From NCBI GenBank assembly GCA_016193365.1, contig JACPSI010000085.1, forward strand, positions 1-48,570: a stretch of 48,570 bases of DNA. The letters are read 5' to 3'. A program made the translations under genes and the position numbers. The notes under the pieces are model-generated. The model did no database searches, was not told the origin of the DNA, and was given only the letters and a program-made list of their open reading frames with translations. Below are positions 26,830 to 34,769 of this stretch, piece by piece (positions within the stretch are counted from its first letter, which is position 1; each line of letters begins with the position of its first letter). This DNA comes from Ignavibacteriales bacterium (GTDB lineage: Bacteria > Bacteroidota > Ignavibacteria > UBA10030).

Positions 26830-28390
26830 ATACATCAAAGAATCTGCTCATCGATTTCCGGATAAACCCGCGCTGGTGTGCGAGCTGGAGGAATTCTCCT
26901 ACGAACAAATGCAGAAAGGGATAGAGTCGCTCGTGAAAGTGCTGGCCGAGACGGGACTCCGAAGGGGAGACCGCGTCCTCATCCTCTTGAACCACAAAGT
27001 TCATTTCCTGCTGGCTTGTTATTCCTCCATGGCAGCCGGCGCAATTGCAGTCCCTCTCATCGAAGGGATATCGCGAAGTTCCATTGAAATAATTGCCGAG
27101 GATTGCTCACCTTCTCTTTTGATTTCTTCTTCAAATGACCTGGATTTATATCCACAGCTTCGCGAGTTGATGACATGCACGATTGTACTCATCGATAAGG
27201 ACGAGACTTCGGCGATACGTGAGCAGAATCTCCAGATCGTAGGAAAAGCGGTGAAAGGTCTGTCTCATGCAAATGGACCGAACGAAAAGAATGTCTCAAA
27301 AGACGACGGCGCGGTTATTCTCTACACCTCGGGTTCCACGGGAAGGAAAAAAGGAGTGCTCCTGACACACCGTAACCTTATCCGCGCGACGTTAAACATC
27401 AACGAGTATATGGGAATCGATTCCAGGATTCGTGAATTCGTCGCAGTGTCGCTGGCGCACTCGTTCGGATTCGGAAGAAGTCGCTGCGTTCTTTTTGTTG
27501 GGGGAACGCTGGTGATGAACGACGGGATGCTGAACCCCCCTCTCGTAGTGCAAACCATTGAGCGCCACAAGTGTAATGCCATTTCGACTGTTCCATCGGG
27601 TTTCGCACTTTTCTTCGGGCGGTTGGAACCTCTGCTGTGGCGCGTCGGCTCGCAAATACGCCACATTGAGCTGGGAAGCTCGCCGATGAGTATCGAGGGC
27701 AAAAAGAAGATCATGGAGATTTTTCCGAATGCCCGCATCTGCATGCATTACGGCCTGACGGAGGCCTCACGAAGCACCTTCATCGAGTTTCGTCATGAAC
27801 GAACGAAGCTCGAAACTGTCGGCCGTCCTTCTCCGAATGTGGAAATCAGGATTGCTCCGGACGACCAACAGCTGAAGGGTGACGATGTAGAAGGCGAAAT
27901 CCTCATTCATGGAGACCATGTCGCATCCCGGTACTGGAATAACGAGGCCCTGACAAAAGAAAAATTCATTGGTGACGGATGGCTGAAGACAGGAGACTAC
28001 GGCTCCATTGACCGTGATGGGTATGTGTGTCTTCTCGGGCGAAAAGATGACATGATCAACACGGGCGGGATCAAGATTTCTCCGCTTGAGATAGAAGAAC
28101 AGGTGCGGCATGTGTTCCCTCATTGCGAGTGTTGCGTCGTCGGAATTCCAGACCCTGCAGGCGTGGCCGGTGAAATACCCGTGCTTTGCTACAAGGCCGA
28201 GAACGGAATGCGTATGACTTCGCCGGAGCTCATTCATGTGCTCCAGGATAAAATCGATAAATACAAAGTACCGAGAATGGTGTTTCAACCGGAGAAGTTT
28301 CCAAAGACAGAGAATGGCAAGATAAAACGAGACGAGTTAAGGCACATGATTCTCAAGGATATGCTTCATCGGCAATCCGAGCCTGTGTGA
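26813..28390 (+). CDS. Acyl-adenylating ligase (ANL superfamily)
   Basis: 525 aa from ATG 26813, with AAAGGA ribosome site inside the end of the carrier-protein gene (17-nt overlap, so coupled translation). ANL motifs: phosphate loop YTSGSTGRKKG (171-181), MHYGLTEAS (311-319), GDGWLKTGDYG (387-397), GRKDDMINTGGIKISP (409-424) and the catalytic Lys in TENGKIKR (Lys503). It should activate a carboxylic acid with ATP and pass it to a thiol; the overlap with an acyl carrier domain makes that domain the likely acceptor. The substrate (fatty acid, hydroxy acid or amino acid) cannot be read from the sequence. Comparable acyl-CoA ligases occur in exosortase-associated exopolysaccharide loci. Confidence 0.92.
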   Translation: MHLVHEYIKESAHRFPDKPALVCELEEFSYEQMQKGIESLVKVLAETGLRRGDRVLILLNHKVHFLLACYSSMAAGAIAVPLIEGISRSSIEIIAEDCSPSLLISSSNDLDLYPQLRELMTCTIVLIDKDETSAIREQNLQIVGKAVKGLSHANGPNEKNVSKDDGAVILYTSGSTGRKKGVLLTHRNLIRATLNINEYMGIDSRIREFVAVSLAHSFGFGRSRCVLFVGGTLVMNDGMLNPPLVVQTIERHKCNAISTVPSGFALFFGRLEPLLWRVGSQIRHIELGSSPMSIEGKKKIMEIFPNARICMHYGLTEASRSTFIEFRHERTKLETVGRPSPNVEIRIAPDDQQLKGDDVEGEILIHGDHVASRYWNNEALTKEKFIGDGWLKTGDYGSIDRDGYVCLLGRKDDMINTGGIKISPLEIEEQVRHVFPHCECCVVGIPDPAGVAGEIPVLCYKAENGMRMTSPELIHVLQDKIDKYKVPRMVFQPEKFPKTENGKIKRDELRHMILKDMLHRQSEPV

Positions 28391-28445
28391 AAGATGACCA
28401 CGATGTTCAAACGGAAAAAAAACGCAAGGTATGGGGAGCATTCTC

Positions 28446-29942
28446 ATGAGTAAAAGCGTCGCCGAATCCGTCGCCAACAACGCCGTCATTATGATGGGTT
28501 CGCAAGTCATAACGTGGATATCGAGTATTGTGCTGATGCTCTTCCTTCCACGCTATCTCGGAAGCGAAGATTATGGCAGGCTCTATCTTGCGATTTCTCT
28601 CACGATGATTTTCCAGATTATCATTGATTTCGGGGGGCACTATTTTATTGCCAAAGAAGTTTCCAGAAACCGGGAAAGCGCCCCTCAGTTGCTTGCAAAT
28701 TCGAGCGCCCTGCGAATGTTTATGTGGTTCATGTCGATTGTCGTTATCGTCGCTCTCTGTCTGGTGGCAGGTTATTCGGGATTGGTGACGTCGCTTATCC
28801 TCATCCTCGGTATGGCGAAACTCTGGGAGGGAGTCGGGAAGGTGATGAATAGTTGCTTCCAGGGATTCGAAATGATGAGGTTTCCGGTGCTTGGCTCGAT
28901 TGCAGAAAGAGTCTTTGTGACAGCAGCTGGCGTTGTGGCTCTTATGCTCGGTCAAGGGTCGGTGACGATCGCGCTAATCATGGCGCTTAGTACATTCCTG
29001 AATGCCTTGGTCGTCAGTCATTTTCTTCCGCGCATTGTGAGTAAGGTTCCCCATGTTGACATGAATGAAGTTAAAAATCTCCTGAAGCTCGGAGCACCCT
29101 ATTTCCTGTTTTCGATGTTTGCCGTGCTCTATTTCCGGGTTGACACCGTGATGCTTTCGTTGATGGTCCCCGAGGCCGTTGTCGGATGGTTTGGCGCAGC
29201 CCACCGGCTCTTCGATTCCATGATGTTCCTGCCAAGTATTTCTTCTCTCGTTCTCCTGCCCGTGTTTTCAAAACTCTGGAATAAGCAGAAGAACGAGCTT
29301 GTGAGCACAACGCAAAAAAGCCTCGAGTTCATCCTTCTGGCAGGCATTCCCATAAGCATTGGCTTGTTCGTATTCGCAGAGAACATTGTGTACCTGTTTT
29401 TTGGAGGGAATGAATATGCGCCGTCAACGCGCATTCTACAGATTTTTGCCGTCGGCTTACCATTAGTCTACGTCGACATGATCCTCGGAACCTTCCTGTT
29501 TGCATCCGACAAACAACGTCAGTGGACTATTACCGCCCTTGTGGCGGTGTTCCTGAACCCTGCGTTGAACATGTTCTTCATACCCTATACGCAATCCAGG
29601 TTTGGGAATGGAGGAATTGGAGCTTCTGTGGCCACGATCATGGTTGAATTCTTTGTTATGTGCTGCGCCTTGTCCCTGATGCCAAGAGAAGTCCTCGATA
29701 GAAGGGCGGTTTCCAGAAGCATAAAAGCGATTCTTGCAGGTGCTGTCATGGCGACAGCCTTGTGGATCATGAACATCATTGGGCTCCATTGGATTGAACA
29801 GGCCGCTATTGCCTCGGTCACCTATTGTTCGTTTCTCCTGCTTCTGAAGGTGTTCCATGAGAATGAACTGTTGTTTCTCAAACAACTTTTTTCGATCAGC
29901 GGCTTAAAGAATGTCATTTTACCGAGTGAGGGGGTTTCCTGA
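28446..29942 (+). CDS. Wzx-type polysaccharide flippase
   Basis: 498 aa from ATG 28446, which has GGGGAG 8 nt upstream; ATG 28431 lacks proper spacing. About 12-14 hydrophobic helices, starting SVANNAVIMMGSQVITWISS and LPRYLGSEDYGRLYLAISL, typical of polysaccharide-specific MOP-family exporters (Wzx/RfbX). LKLGAPYFLFSMFAVLYFRVDTVMLSLM (in pieces, about 212-240) is the start of the second half. It should flip the undecaprenyl-linked repeat unit across the inner membrane for Wzy. The upstream gene ends 55 nt before. Confidence 0.9.
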   Translation: MSKSVAESVANNAVIMMGSQVITWISSIVLMLFLPRYLGSEDYGRLYLAISLTMIFQIIIDFGGHYFIAKEVSRNRESAPQLLANSSALRMFMWFMSIVVIVALCLVAGYSGLVTSLILILGMAKLWEGVGKVMNSCFQGFEMMRFPVLGSIAERVFVTAAGVVALMLGQGSVTIALIMALSTFLNALVVSHFLPRIVSKVPHVDMNEVKNLLKLGAPYFLFSMFAVLYFRVDTVMLSLMVPEAVVGWFGAAHRLFDSMMFLPSISSLVLLPVFSKLWNKQKNELVSTTQKSLEFILLAGIPISIGLFVFAENIVYLFFGGNEYAPSTRILQIFAVGLPLVYVDMILGTFLFASDKQRQWTITALVAVFLNPALNMFFIPYTQSRFGNGGIGASVATIMVEFFVMCCALSLMPREVLDRRAVSRSIKAILAGAVMATALWIMNIIGLHWIEQAAIASVTYCSFLLLLKVFHENELLFLKQLFSISGLKNVILPSEGVS

Positions 29943-29995
29943 TAGTGTTCAACTCAATTTGCTCTCTACGCGATGCAGCTTCTTTTATCGCTTAA

Positions 29996-30880
29996 ATGGC
30001 AGAATCTATGAACGCCTCAACCTTGAATATATACCAAGCGAAGCAACCACAAGGGTGTCTACGCCACGAGAATGAGGTGAACAGGTATTTTGAGAATGCC
30101 TTGTCCTTCTGGGAAGATATCTATGAGAGAGACACTCTTGAAGGAAGTATCTATCAACGTAGAAAGAGAGTCGCTTTATCGCTGATAGATGAGCTAAACC
30201 TTCCACGTGAGTCGAATGTGTTGGAGATAGGGTGCGGGGCAGGCCTGCTAACGATGGATTTAGCGAAAAAGTACAGCCGGGTGAAAGCAATCGATGGTGT
30301 TGAGCCAATGGTCAACGTCACGCGTCAAAAAGTGGCCCGGGAAGGATTGCAACACATCGTTTGCGTTGAAAGAGGAGATGCGCACTCCCTCCAAAGCTCA
30401 GGAAACACTTTTAATCTCGTCGTGGCGTTAGGGCTTATCCCGTGGCTCCATTCCCCGGAATTGGCGATCAAGGAAATGGCCCGGGTGCTCAAACCGGGAG
30501 GGTACATCGTTGTTAGCTCAGATAATCGCTACAGGTTAAATCATTTGATTGACCCTCGACTGTCGCCGGGTTTATCATTTCTTAGGGCGTGGATAAAAGA
30601 ATTGCTGATAAAACTGACTCTATGCACAAGGAAACAGACACCGCTTCCGGTGAGGATGTATTCGCTGCGTACGTGCGATAGTTTTTTCTTCGGAAGCGGG
30701 TTGAGGAAAATGAAAGGTGTGACGGTGGGGTTCGGACCTTACAGTTTCTTTGGCAAGACCTTGTGTTCTGAGCGGCTGGGAATTCAAATTCATGAATTCC
30801 TGCAACGGCTGAGCGACCGGCGGATTCCGCCGTTCCGTTCCTTGGGTTCACATTATCTTGTGGTAGCTCGAAAACCGTGA
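29996..30880 (+). CDS. SAM-dependent methyltransferase
   Basis: 294 aa; ATG 29996 or 30008. Class I fold: motif I VLEIGCGAGLLTMDLA (about 71-86), acidic residue after strand 2 in AIDGVEPM, VERGDAHSL, FNLVVALGLIPWL (motif IV region) and LKPGGYIVVSSDN (about 168). The N-terminal segment YFENALSFWEDIYERDTLEG is matched in the second methyltransferase of this locus (34770-35630), so the two are paralogues. It likely methylates a small molecule, sugar or lipid-linked intermediate of the polysaccharide pathway; the target is unknown. It precedes the ComA-like gene by 28 nt. Confidence 0.85.
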   Translation: MAESMNASTLNIYQAKQPQGCLRHENEVNRYFENALSFWEDIYERDTLEGSIYQRRKRVALSLIDELNLPRESNVLEIGCGAGLLTMDLAKKYSRVKAIDGVEPMVNVTRQKVAREGLQHIVCVERGDAHSLQSSGNTFNLVVALGLIPWLHSPELAIKEMARVLKPGGYIVVSSDNRYRLNHLIDPRLSPGLSFLRAWIKELLIKLTLCTRKQTPLPVRMYSLRTCDSFFFGSGLRKMKGVTVGFGPYSFFGKTLCSERLGIQIHEFLQRLSDRRIPPFRSLGSHYLVVARKP

Positions 30881-30908
30881 TTCCAAATAATAACAAAAGG
30901 GGGATATC

Positions 30909-31766
30909 ATGAATATACAGGAAGCTGGTGACGGAATGTTACGAACACGAATTCATACGAGCGAGTATCTCGCAAAAATTGGCGTCCCGAAGATTCCGCC
31001 ACTGACGAGTCCTTTCGACCCGGGTTACGATCCTGTGACCCTTGAGAGTCACTTGCAGCAAAGTTCTCATCTCATGTCGATTCTGAAAATCTCTATGGCA
31101 TGCTGGATAATAGCGGATGAAGGGTCAACGCGTCAGAAGCTGTCGGCGGCAAAAAGATATAATGTTCCAACTGTCACCGGTGGAGGCCCATTTGAAATTG
31201 CCGTTGCCCAGAAGCAGTTGCCTCTTTATATGGACCTGTGTGCTGACATAGGTGTCACACGGATAGAATGCGGTGAGGGATTCACCGATATGCCGCTCAA
31301 GCCGCGTGAAGTTGTTGGGATGGCGGCCGAACGCGGGCTTGATGTACAATTCGAGCTGGGTAAGAAGCATGGCGGGGCGTTCACTCGCAAAATAGTGAAC
31401 ATGCTTTTAGAACAGGGAGAACGATGGCTCGATGCTGGATCCCTCCAGCTTGTTGTCGAGGCAAGAGAAAGCGCGAAAGGAGTGGGGCTCTTTGACGATC
31501 GCGGTGACTTCAACAAAGGATACGCCGACCTCTTTGGAAAAACATTCGGCCTTCATACTGTTATATTTGAAGCCCCGAACAAACCGAGTCAGTTTGCCCT
31601 GTTGGATCACTTCGGGCGCGATGTTCATCTTTGTAACGTAAGACTCGAAGAGGTTCTTCGTGTGGAAATTTACCGTCGCGGATTGCATTCTGACGCGTTC
31701 CAGAAAGATCACTTGAGGCCACAGATTCCCAGAGAAAGAGGGCAACACCAATTGTTTGAGGCCTGA
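30909..31766 (+). CDS. ComA-like phosphosulfolactate synthase family protein
   Basis: 285 aa, ATG 30909 with AAGGGGGAT ribosome site. ComA condenses phosphoenolpyruvate and sulfite to (2R)-phospho-3-sulfolactate, the first step toward sulfolactate or coenzyme M. Family segments are recognisable in order: PTVTGGGPFEIA (ComA GGTLFE), VTRIECGEGF (EISDG), DVQFELGKKHGG (EVGKK), LVVEARESAKGVGLFDDRG, TVIFEAPNKPSQFALLDHFG, VHLCNVRLEEVLRVEIYRRGLHSDAF. Two usual N-terminal segments differ: the DKG motif reads FDPGYD and KFGWGTS reads KISMACW, so substrate or mechanism may be altered. The next gene, one base after the stop, is the ComB phosphatase homologue, which supports a real two-step pathway. Finding this pair in a polysaccharide locus is unusual. 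Confidence 0.85.
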   Translation: MNIQEAGDGMLRTRIHTSEYLAKIGVPKIPPLTSPFDPGYDPVTLESHLQQSSHLMSILKISMACWIIADEGSTRQKLSAAKRYNVPTVTGGGPFEIAVAQKQLPLYMDLCADIGVTRIECGEGFTDMPLKPREVVGMAAERGLDVQFELGKKHGGAFTRKIVNMLLEQGERWLDAGSLQLVVEARESAKGVGLFDDRGDFNKGYADLFGKTFGLHTVIFEAPNKPSQFALLDHFGRDVHLCNVRLEEVLRVEIYRRGLHSDAFQKDHLRPQIPRERGQHQLFEA

Positions 31767-31767
31767 C

Positions 31768-32292
31768 ATGCAAAGAAAAGTCGTTATCGATTGTTTTCCC
31801 GGGAGCACCGAGAAGTATGAGGAACGCTATGCCATCGTCGCCATTGATGTCATTCGAGCAACAACTACTGCTGTAACGGCTGTTGCAAGAGAGAGAAGAT
31901 GTTTCCCCGTTCCTTCAATTGAGGCAGCGCTTCCGGTTGCCGCTCGTCTCAACAATCCACTACTTGTGGGAGAGTTGGGGGGCAACATGCCCTACGGGTT
32001 CGACCTGACAAACAGTCCTGCTCAGGTTGATGCGCGCACCGATGTCGATCGGCCCATGATCTTACTCTCCTCCTCCGGGACACAGCTCATTCATGGTGCT
32101 CAGAAAGGTGAGGCCGCCTACGTTGCATGTCTGAGAAACTACGAAGCTTTGGCTCGTTACATTGCACGATGTCACGACCGTGTGGCGGTTATCGGTGCGG
32201 GGACAAGAAATGAATTTCGCGAAGAAGACCAAATGTGCTGCGCGTGGATTGCAGAACTGCTCTTGGAAGAAGGAAAACACTTGAACTTGTGA
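31768..32292 (+). CDS. ComB-like 2-phosphosulfolactate phosphatase, frameshifted
   Basis: ATG 31768 lies one base after the ComA-like stop. Reads 174 codons, then hits a premature TGA at 32290-32292. Family motifs: AIVAIDVIRATTTAVTAV (about 24-41), VGELGGNMPYGFDLTNSPAQ, MILLSSSGTQLI, VAVIGAGTRNEFREEDQMCCAW. ComB removes the phosphate of phosphosulfolactate to give sulfolactate and is Mg-dependent. The family is normally about 235-245 aa; the missing C-terminus is found in another frame (32277-32495). Reading through with a single extra A in the AAAA run near 32274-32277 restores a 242-aa protein. Likely a sequencing or assembly slip, otherwise a recent pseudogene. Confidence 0.8.
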   Translation: MQRKVVIDCFPGSTEKYEERYAIVAIDVIRATTTAVTAVARERRCFPVPSIEAALPVAARLNNPLLVGELGGNMPYGFDLTNSPAQVDARTDVDRPMILLSSSGTQLIHGAQKGEAAYVACLRNYEALARYIARCHDRVAVIGAGTRNEFREEDQMCCAWIAELLLEEGKHLNL

Positions 32293-32495
32293 GAAGATGG
32301 AGGGGCAAATCTCCCGGAGCATGCGTGGTGTCGAAGAGTGTTGAATACCTGGAAAAAACGAACCAACACGATGACCTGGAATTCATTCTTTCACATATCA
32401 ACGATCTTGAAGGGGTCTTCAAAATGTGCTCAGGTGAGGTGCTCAACCTGTCTGTTGGAGCAACATCGGTCGCAGAGAATGCCGCGTTGAGTTAA
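32277..32495 (+). pseudogene. Displaced C-terminal part of the ComB-like protein
   Basis: About 72 codons in a different frame from the start of the gene, opening at the AAAA run where the first frame ends shortly afterwards. The translation (TLELVRRWRGKSP, then VSKSVEYLEKTNQHDDLEFILSHIND and VFKMCSGEVLNL) has the expected ComB C-terminal form with the DDLEFIL segment and stops at TAA. It has no start or ribosome site of its own and only makes sense as the end of the preceding gene. Confidence 0.75.
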
Positions 32496-32559
32496 ACCAT
32501 GTAATCAGGAAAATATCAACAGTCATCCGAAGTCATAACGATACATAAATGGAGATTGT

Positions 32560-33345
32560 ATGGAACCCAAAATGCACAAAACGATTGACGTGCACCGACC
32601 TCAATCGACGCGGTTCTGGTGGACAGTTGCAATCTGTTCTCTGGTCGGTGGTGTGGTCATCTTGGGGGTCACGATGGTTGGGTACTACACGGGCACACCT
32701 CTCAACCATCTTGTAGTCGACCCCGCGGATTATCTCTGGGATGCGGGAACTGGTTTCCAGATCCCGGCGTATGTAGGGCTGTTATCCCATCTCGGTACGA
32801 TGCTTTGGTCGGCAAGCGCTGCGTTCTGTTTTATCGGGGCCATGTTGCTCGTTCGTGGACGACAGGAGGGAGAACCAGCGACAGTCGGATCTCAACGGCG
32901 GTCGGGTCGGCAGTTTTTATTCTGGTCGAGCGCTGTTTGCGCGCTGTTGATGTTTGATGATGCCCTTCTGCTTCATGACCGTGTTTTTCCGTATACGTTC
33001 GGAGTTGACGAGCGGATCGTATATGTGGTATACGCCACGTTCATCATTCTGTATGTCATTTCATTTGCGCGCCGAATTCTGGCTACCGATTATGAGCTCC
33101 TTTTCTTGGCTGCCTCGTTTGTTGGTGCCTCAGTGCTGGCGGATCGACTTCTTCCGTTCACGCCGCTCGAAACTTTCCTCGAGGACAGTATGAAATTTAT
33201 TGGCATTCTGTTCTGGGCGGCGTATTTCGGTAACGCGGCGATTGCCGTATGCACCGATGAACTCAACATCGGTAGAATTTCTGAGAAGGATCGATCGAAG
33301 ACACAAGAACAATCGAGGATAATGGTCGAAAGTATTGCAAAGTGA
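32560..33345 (+). CDS. Uncharacterised membrane protein, about six helices
   Basis: 261 aa, ATG 32560 with a GGAGAT ribosome site. Hydrophobic segments at about 20-41, 73-99, 119-137, 151-168, 175-192 and 208-226. Charged residues inside or beside the helices stand out: FDDALLLHDRVFP (about 137-149), ADRLLPF near 197 and LEDSMKFIGI near 208. Embedded Asp-Asp and His residues like these can mark metal-dependent membrane hydrolases, but I do not recognise a named family and the function is open. Its place between the ComB-like and ATP-grasp genes, in the same direction, makes it part of the modification block. Confidence 0.7.
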   Translation: MEPKMHKTIDVHRPQSTRFWWTVAICSLVGGVVILGVTMVGYYTGTPLNHLVVDPADYLWDAGTGFQIPAYVGLLSHLGTMLWSASAAFCFIGAMLLVRGRQEGEPATVGSQRRSGRQFLFWSSAVCALLMFDDALLLHDRVFPYTFGVDERIVYVVYATFIILYVISFARRILATDYELLFLAASFVGASVLADRLLPFTPLETFLEDSMKFIGILFWAAYFGNAAIAVCTDELNIGRISEKDRSKTQEQSRIMVESIAK

Positions 33346-33367
33346 TAATTCTAAACCTGCTGATTCT

Positions 33368-34729
33368 ATGGAAGAGAGAATAATTTCTCACAAGATCGAT
33401 AACTCGACACCGGTAGTGGTGCTCAAGACGGAACACTACGGTAGCCTGGGTATCATCAGGAGCCTGGGCAGGCTTGGTGTTCCCGTGTACGGTGTTGATG
33501 CCAACCCTCACGCCCCGAGTTTTTGGTCCCGTTACTGTGCCGGACAATTTCTTTGGGATATGGACAATGCCTCTCATGAAGAGAGTATTCATTTTCTGCT
33601 ACACGTAAAGGAAAAAATCGGCGGGACACCAATTCTTATTCCGACCAGCGATGAAACGTCGTTGTTTGTTGCCGACCATGCCGAAATTCTTGCTCCGTGG
33701 TTTATTTTTCCGCATCAAAGCGCCGACCTGGTTCGTTCTCTCTGTAGTAAGAAAGAAATGTTCTTCCTCGCAACGCGACTCGGTATTCCAACAGCACGGA
33801 CGGAATTCCCGCAATCTCGTTTCGAGGTTCTTCGATATCTTCGGACATTACAATTTCCTGTCATGTTGAAGGGTATCGACGGCAGGCGCCTCGAAGTACG
33901 CACCGGCAAAAAAATGGTCGTCGTTCACAATGAGCGGGAACTCTTGAAAAGATATGAAACAATGGAAGACGCTGAGCATCCGAACCTCATGCTCCAGGAG
34001 TATATTCCCGGAGGCGATGATTCTGTGTGGATGTTCAACGGATACTTCGATGAGCGATCTGAGTGTTTGGCGGAATTCACCGGCAAGAAAATTCATCAGA
34101 ACCCTGTCTATGTCGGTATGACGGCTCTTGGCGTCTGCGTTTGGAACAAAGCTGTCGCCGGGTTGACGAAACGATTCATGAAGGCTATCAACTACCGTGG
34201 AATTCTGGATATTGGGTTTCGCTACGATTGGCGCGACGGGCAATATAAAGTCCTCGACGTGAACCCGCGCATAGGTGCGACATTCAGGCTCTTTGTCGGA
34301 GAGAATGGTATGGATGTGGTCAGGGCTCTCTACCTGGATTTGACCGGACAGACGGTCCCTTCTTCAGCTCAACGCGAGGGCAGGAAATGGATTGTCGAGG
34401 ACAAGGATATTTTATCAACATACCATTACCTGCGTGAGGGCAAGCTCACGGTGAAGGAATGGTTCCGATCCATGAAGGGAATCGAGGAAGCCGGATATTT
34501 TTCCATCGATGACCTTCGCCCATTTCTGGCGATGGTAGCAAGTCACTTGCGCAAAATGCTCATCCGCATCGGAAAGAACGTCGGGCTTTTGACCATTCGA
34601 AAGAAGAAGGGAGCCAGAATAAAAGCGCCTCAAGGACGACATGCTATCGGAGAAAAAAAGAGCGCCTTTCCCCATGGAAATCTCTCCTATGCAAGCCAGT
34701 TATCAGATTATGACAGGGAAAAGTTATGA
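33368..34729 (+). CDS. ATP-grasp carboxylate-amine ligase-like protein
   Basis: 453 aa from ATG 33368; the frame also opens at TTG 33335, which would overlap the previous gene. The N-terminal pre-grasp Rossmann part (VVVLKTEHYGSLGIIRSLGRLG...) is followed by the ATP-grasp fold with FPVMLKGIDGRR (ATP-binding Lys, about 160-171), MLQEYIPGGDDSVW (about 208) and the metal-binding end KVLDVNPRIGATFR (about 296-309). The family forms an acyl-phosphate from a carboxylate and ATP and couples it to an amine or thiol. The second ATP-grasp gene (35649-37013) shares this layout. It presumably attaches an amino acid or amine to an acid in the polysaccharide modification route. The C-terminal 100 residues are basic and not recognised. 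Confidence 0.85.
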   Translation: MEERIISHKIDNSTPVVVLKTEHYGSLGIIRSLGRLGVPVYGVDANPHAPSFWSRYCAGQFLWDMDNASHEESIHFLLHVKEKIGGTPILIPTSDETSLFVADHAEILAPWFIFPHQSADLVRSLCSKKEMFFLATRLGIPTARTEFPQSRFEVLRYLRTLQFPVMLKGIDGRRLEVRTGKKMVVVHNERELLKRYETMEDAEHPNLMLQEYIPGGDDSVWMFNGYFDERSECLAEFTGKKIHQNPVYVGMTALGVCVWNKAVAGLTKRFMKAINYRGILDIGFRYDWRDGQYKVLDVNPRIGATFRLFVGENGMDVVRALYLDLTGQTVPSSAQREGRKWIVEDKDILSTYHYLREGKLTVKEWFRSMKGIEEAGYFSIDDLRPFLAMVASHLRKMLIRIGKNVGLLTIRKKKGARIKAPQGRHAIGEKKSAFPHGNLSYASQLSDYDREKL

Positions 34730-34769
34730 TCAAACGAGTGTCGGTGGGATTGAGGAGGAAGAGTCTGTG

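Noticed and set aside
28407-28955. 182-codon minus-strand frame opposite the flippase
   Set aside because: Antisense to a well-supported membrane protein; the His- and Glu-rich translation is typical of the reverse of hydrophobic codons.
32265-32290. Programmed -1 frameshifting in the ComB-like gene
   Set aside because: No canonical X-XXY-YYZ heptamer in the right frame and no obvious downstream structure was seen; a lost A in a homopolymer is simpler.
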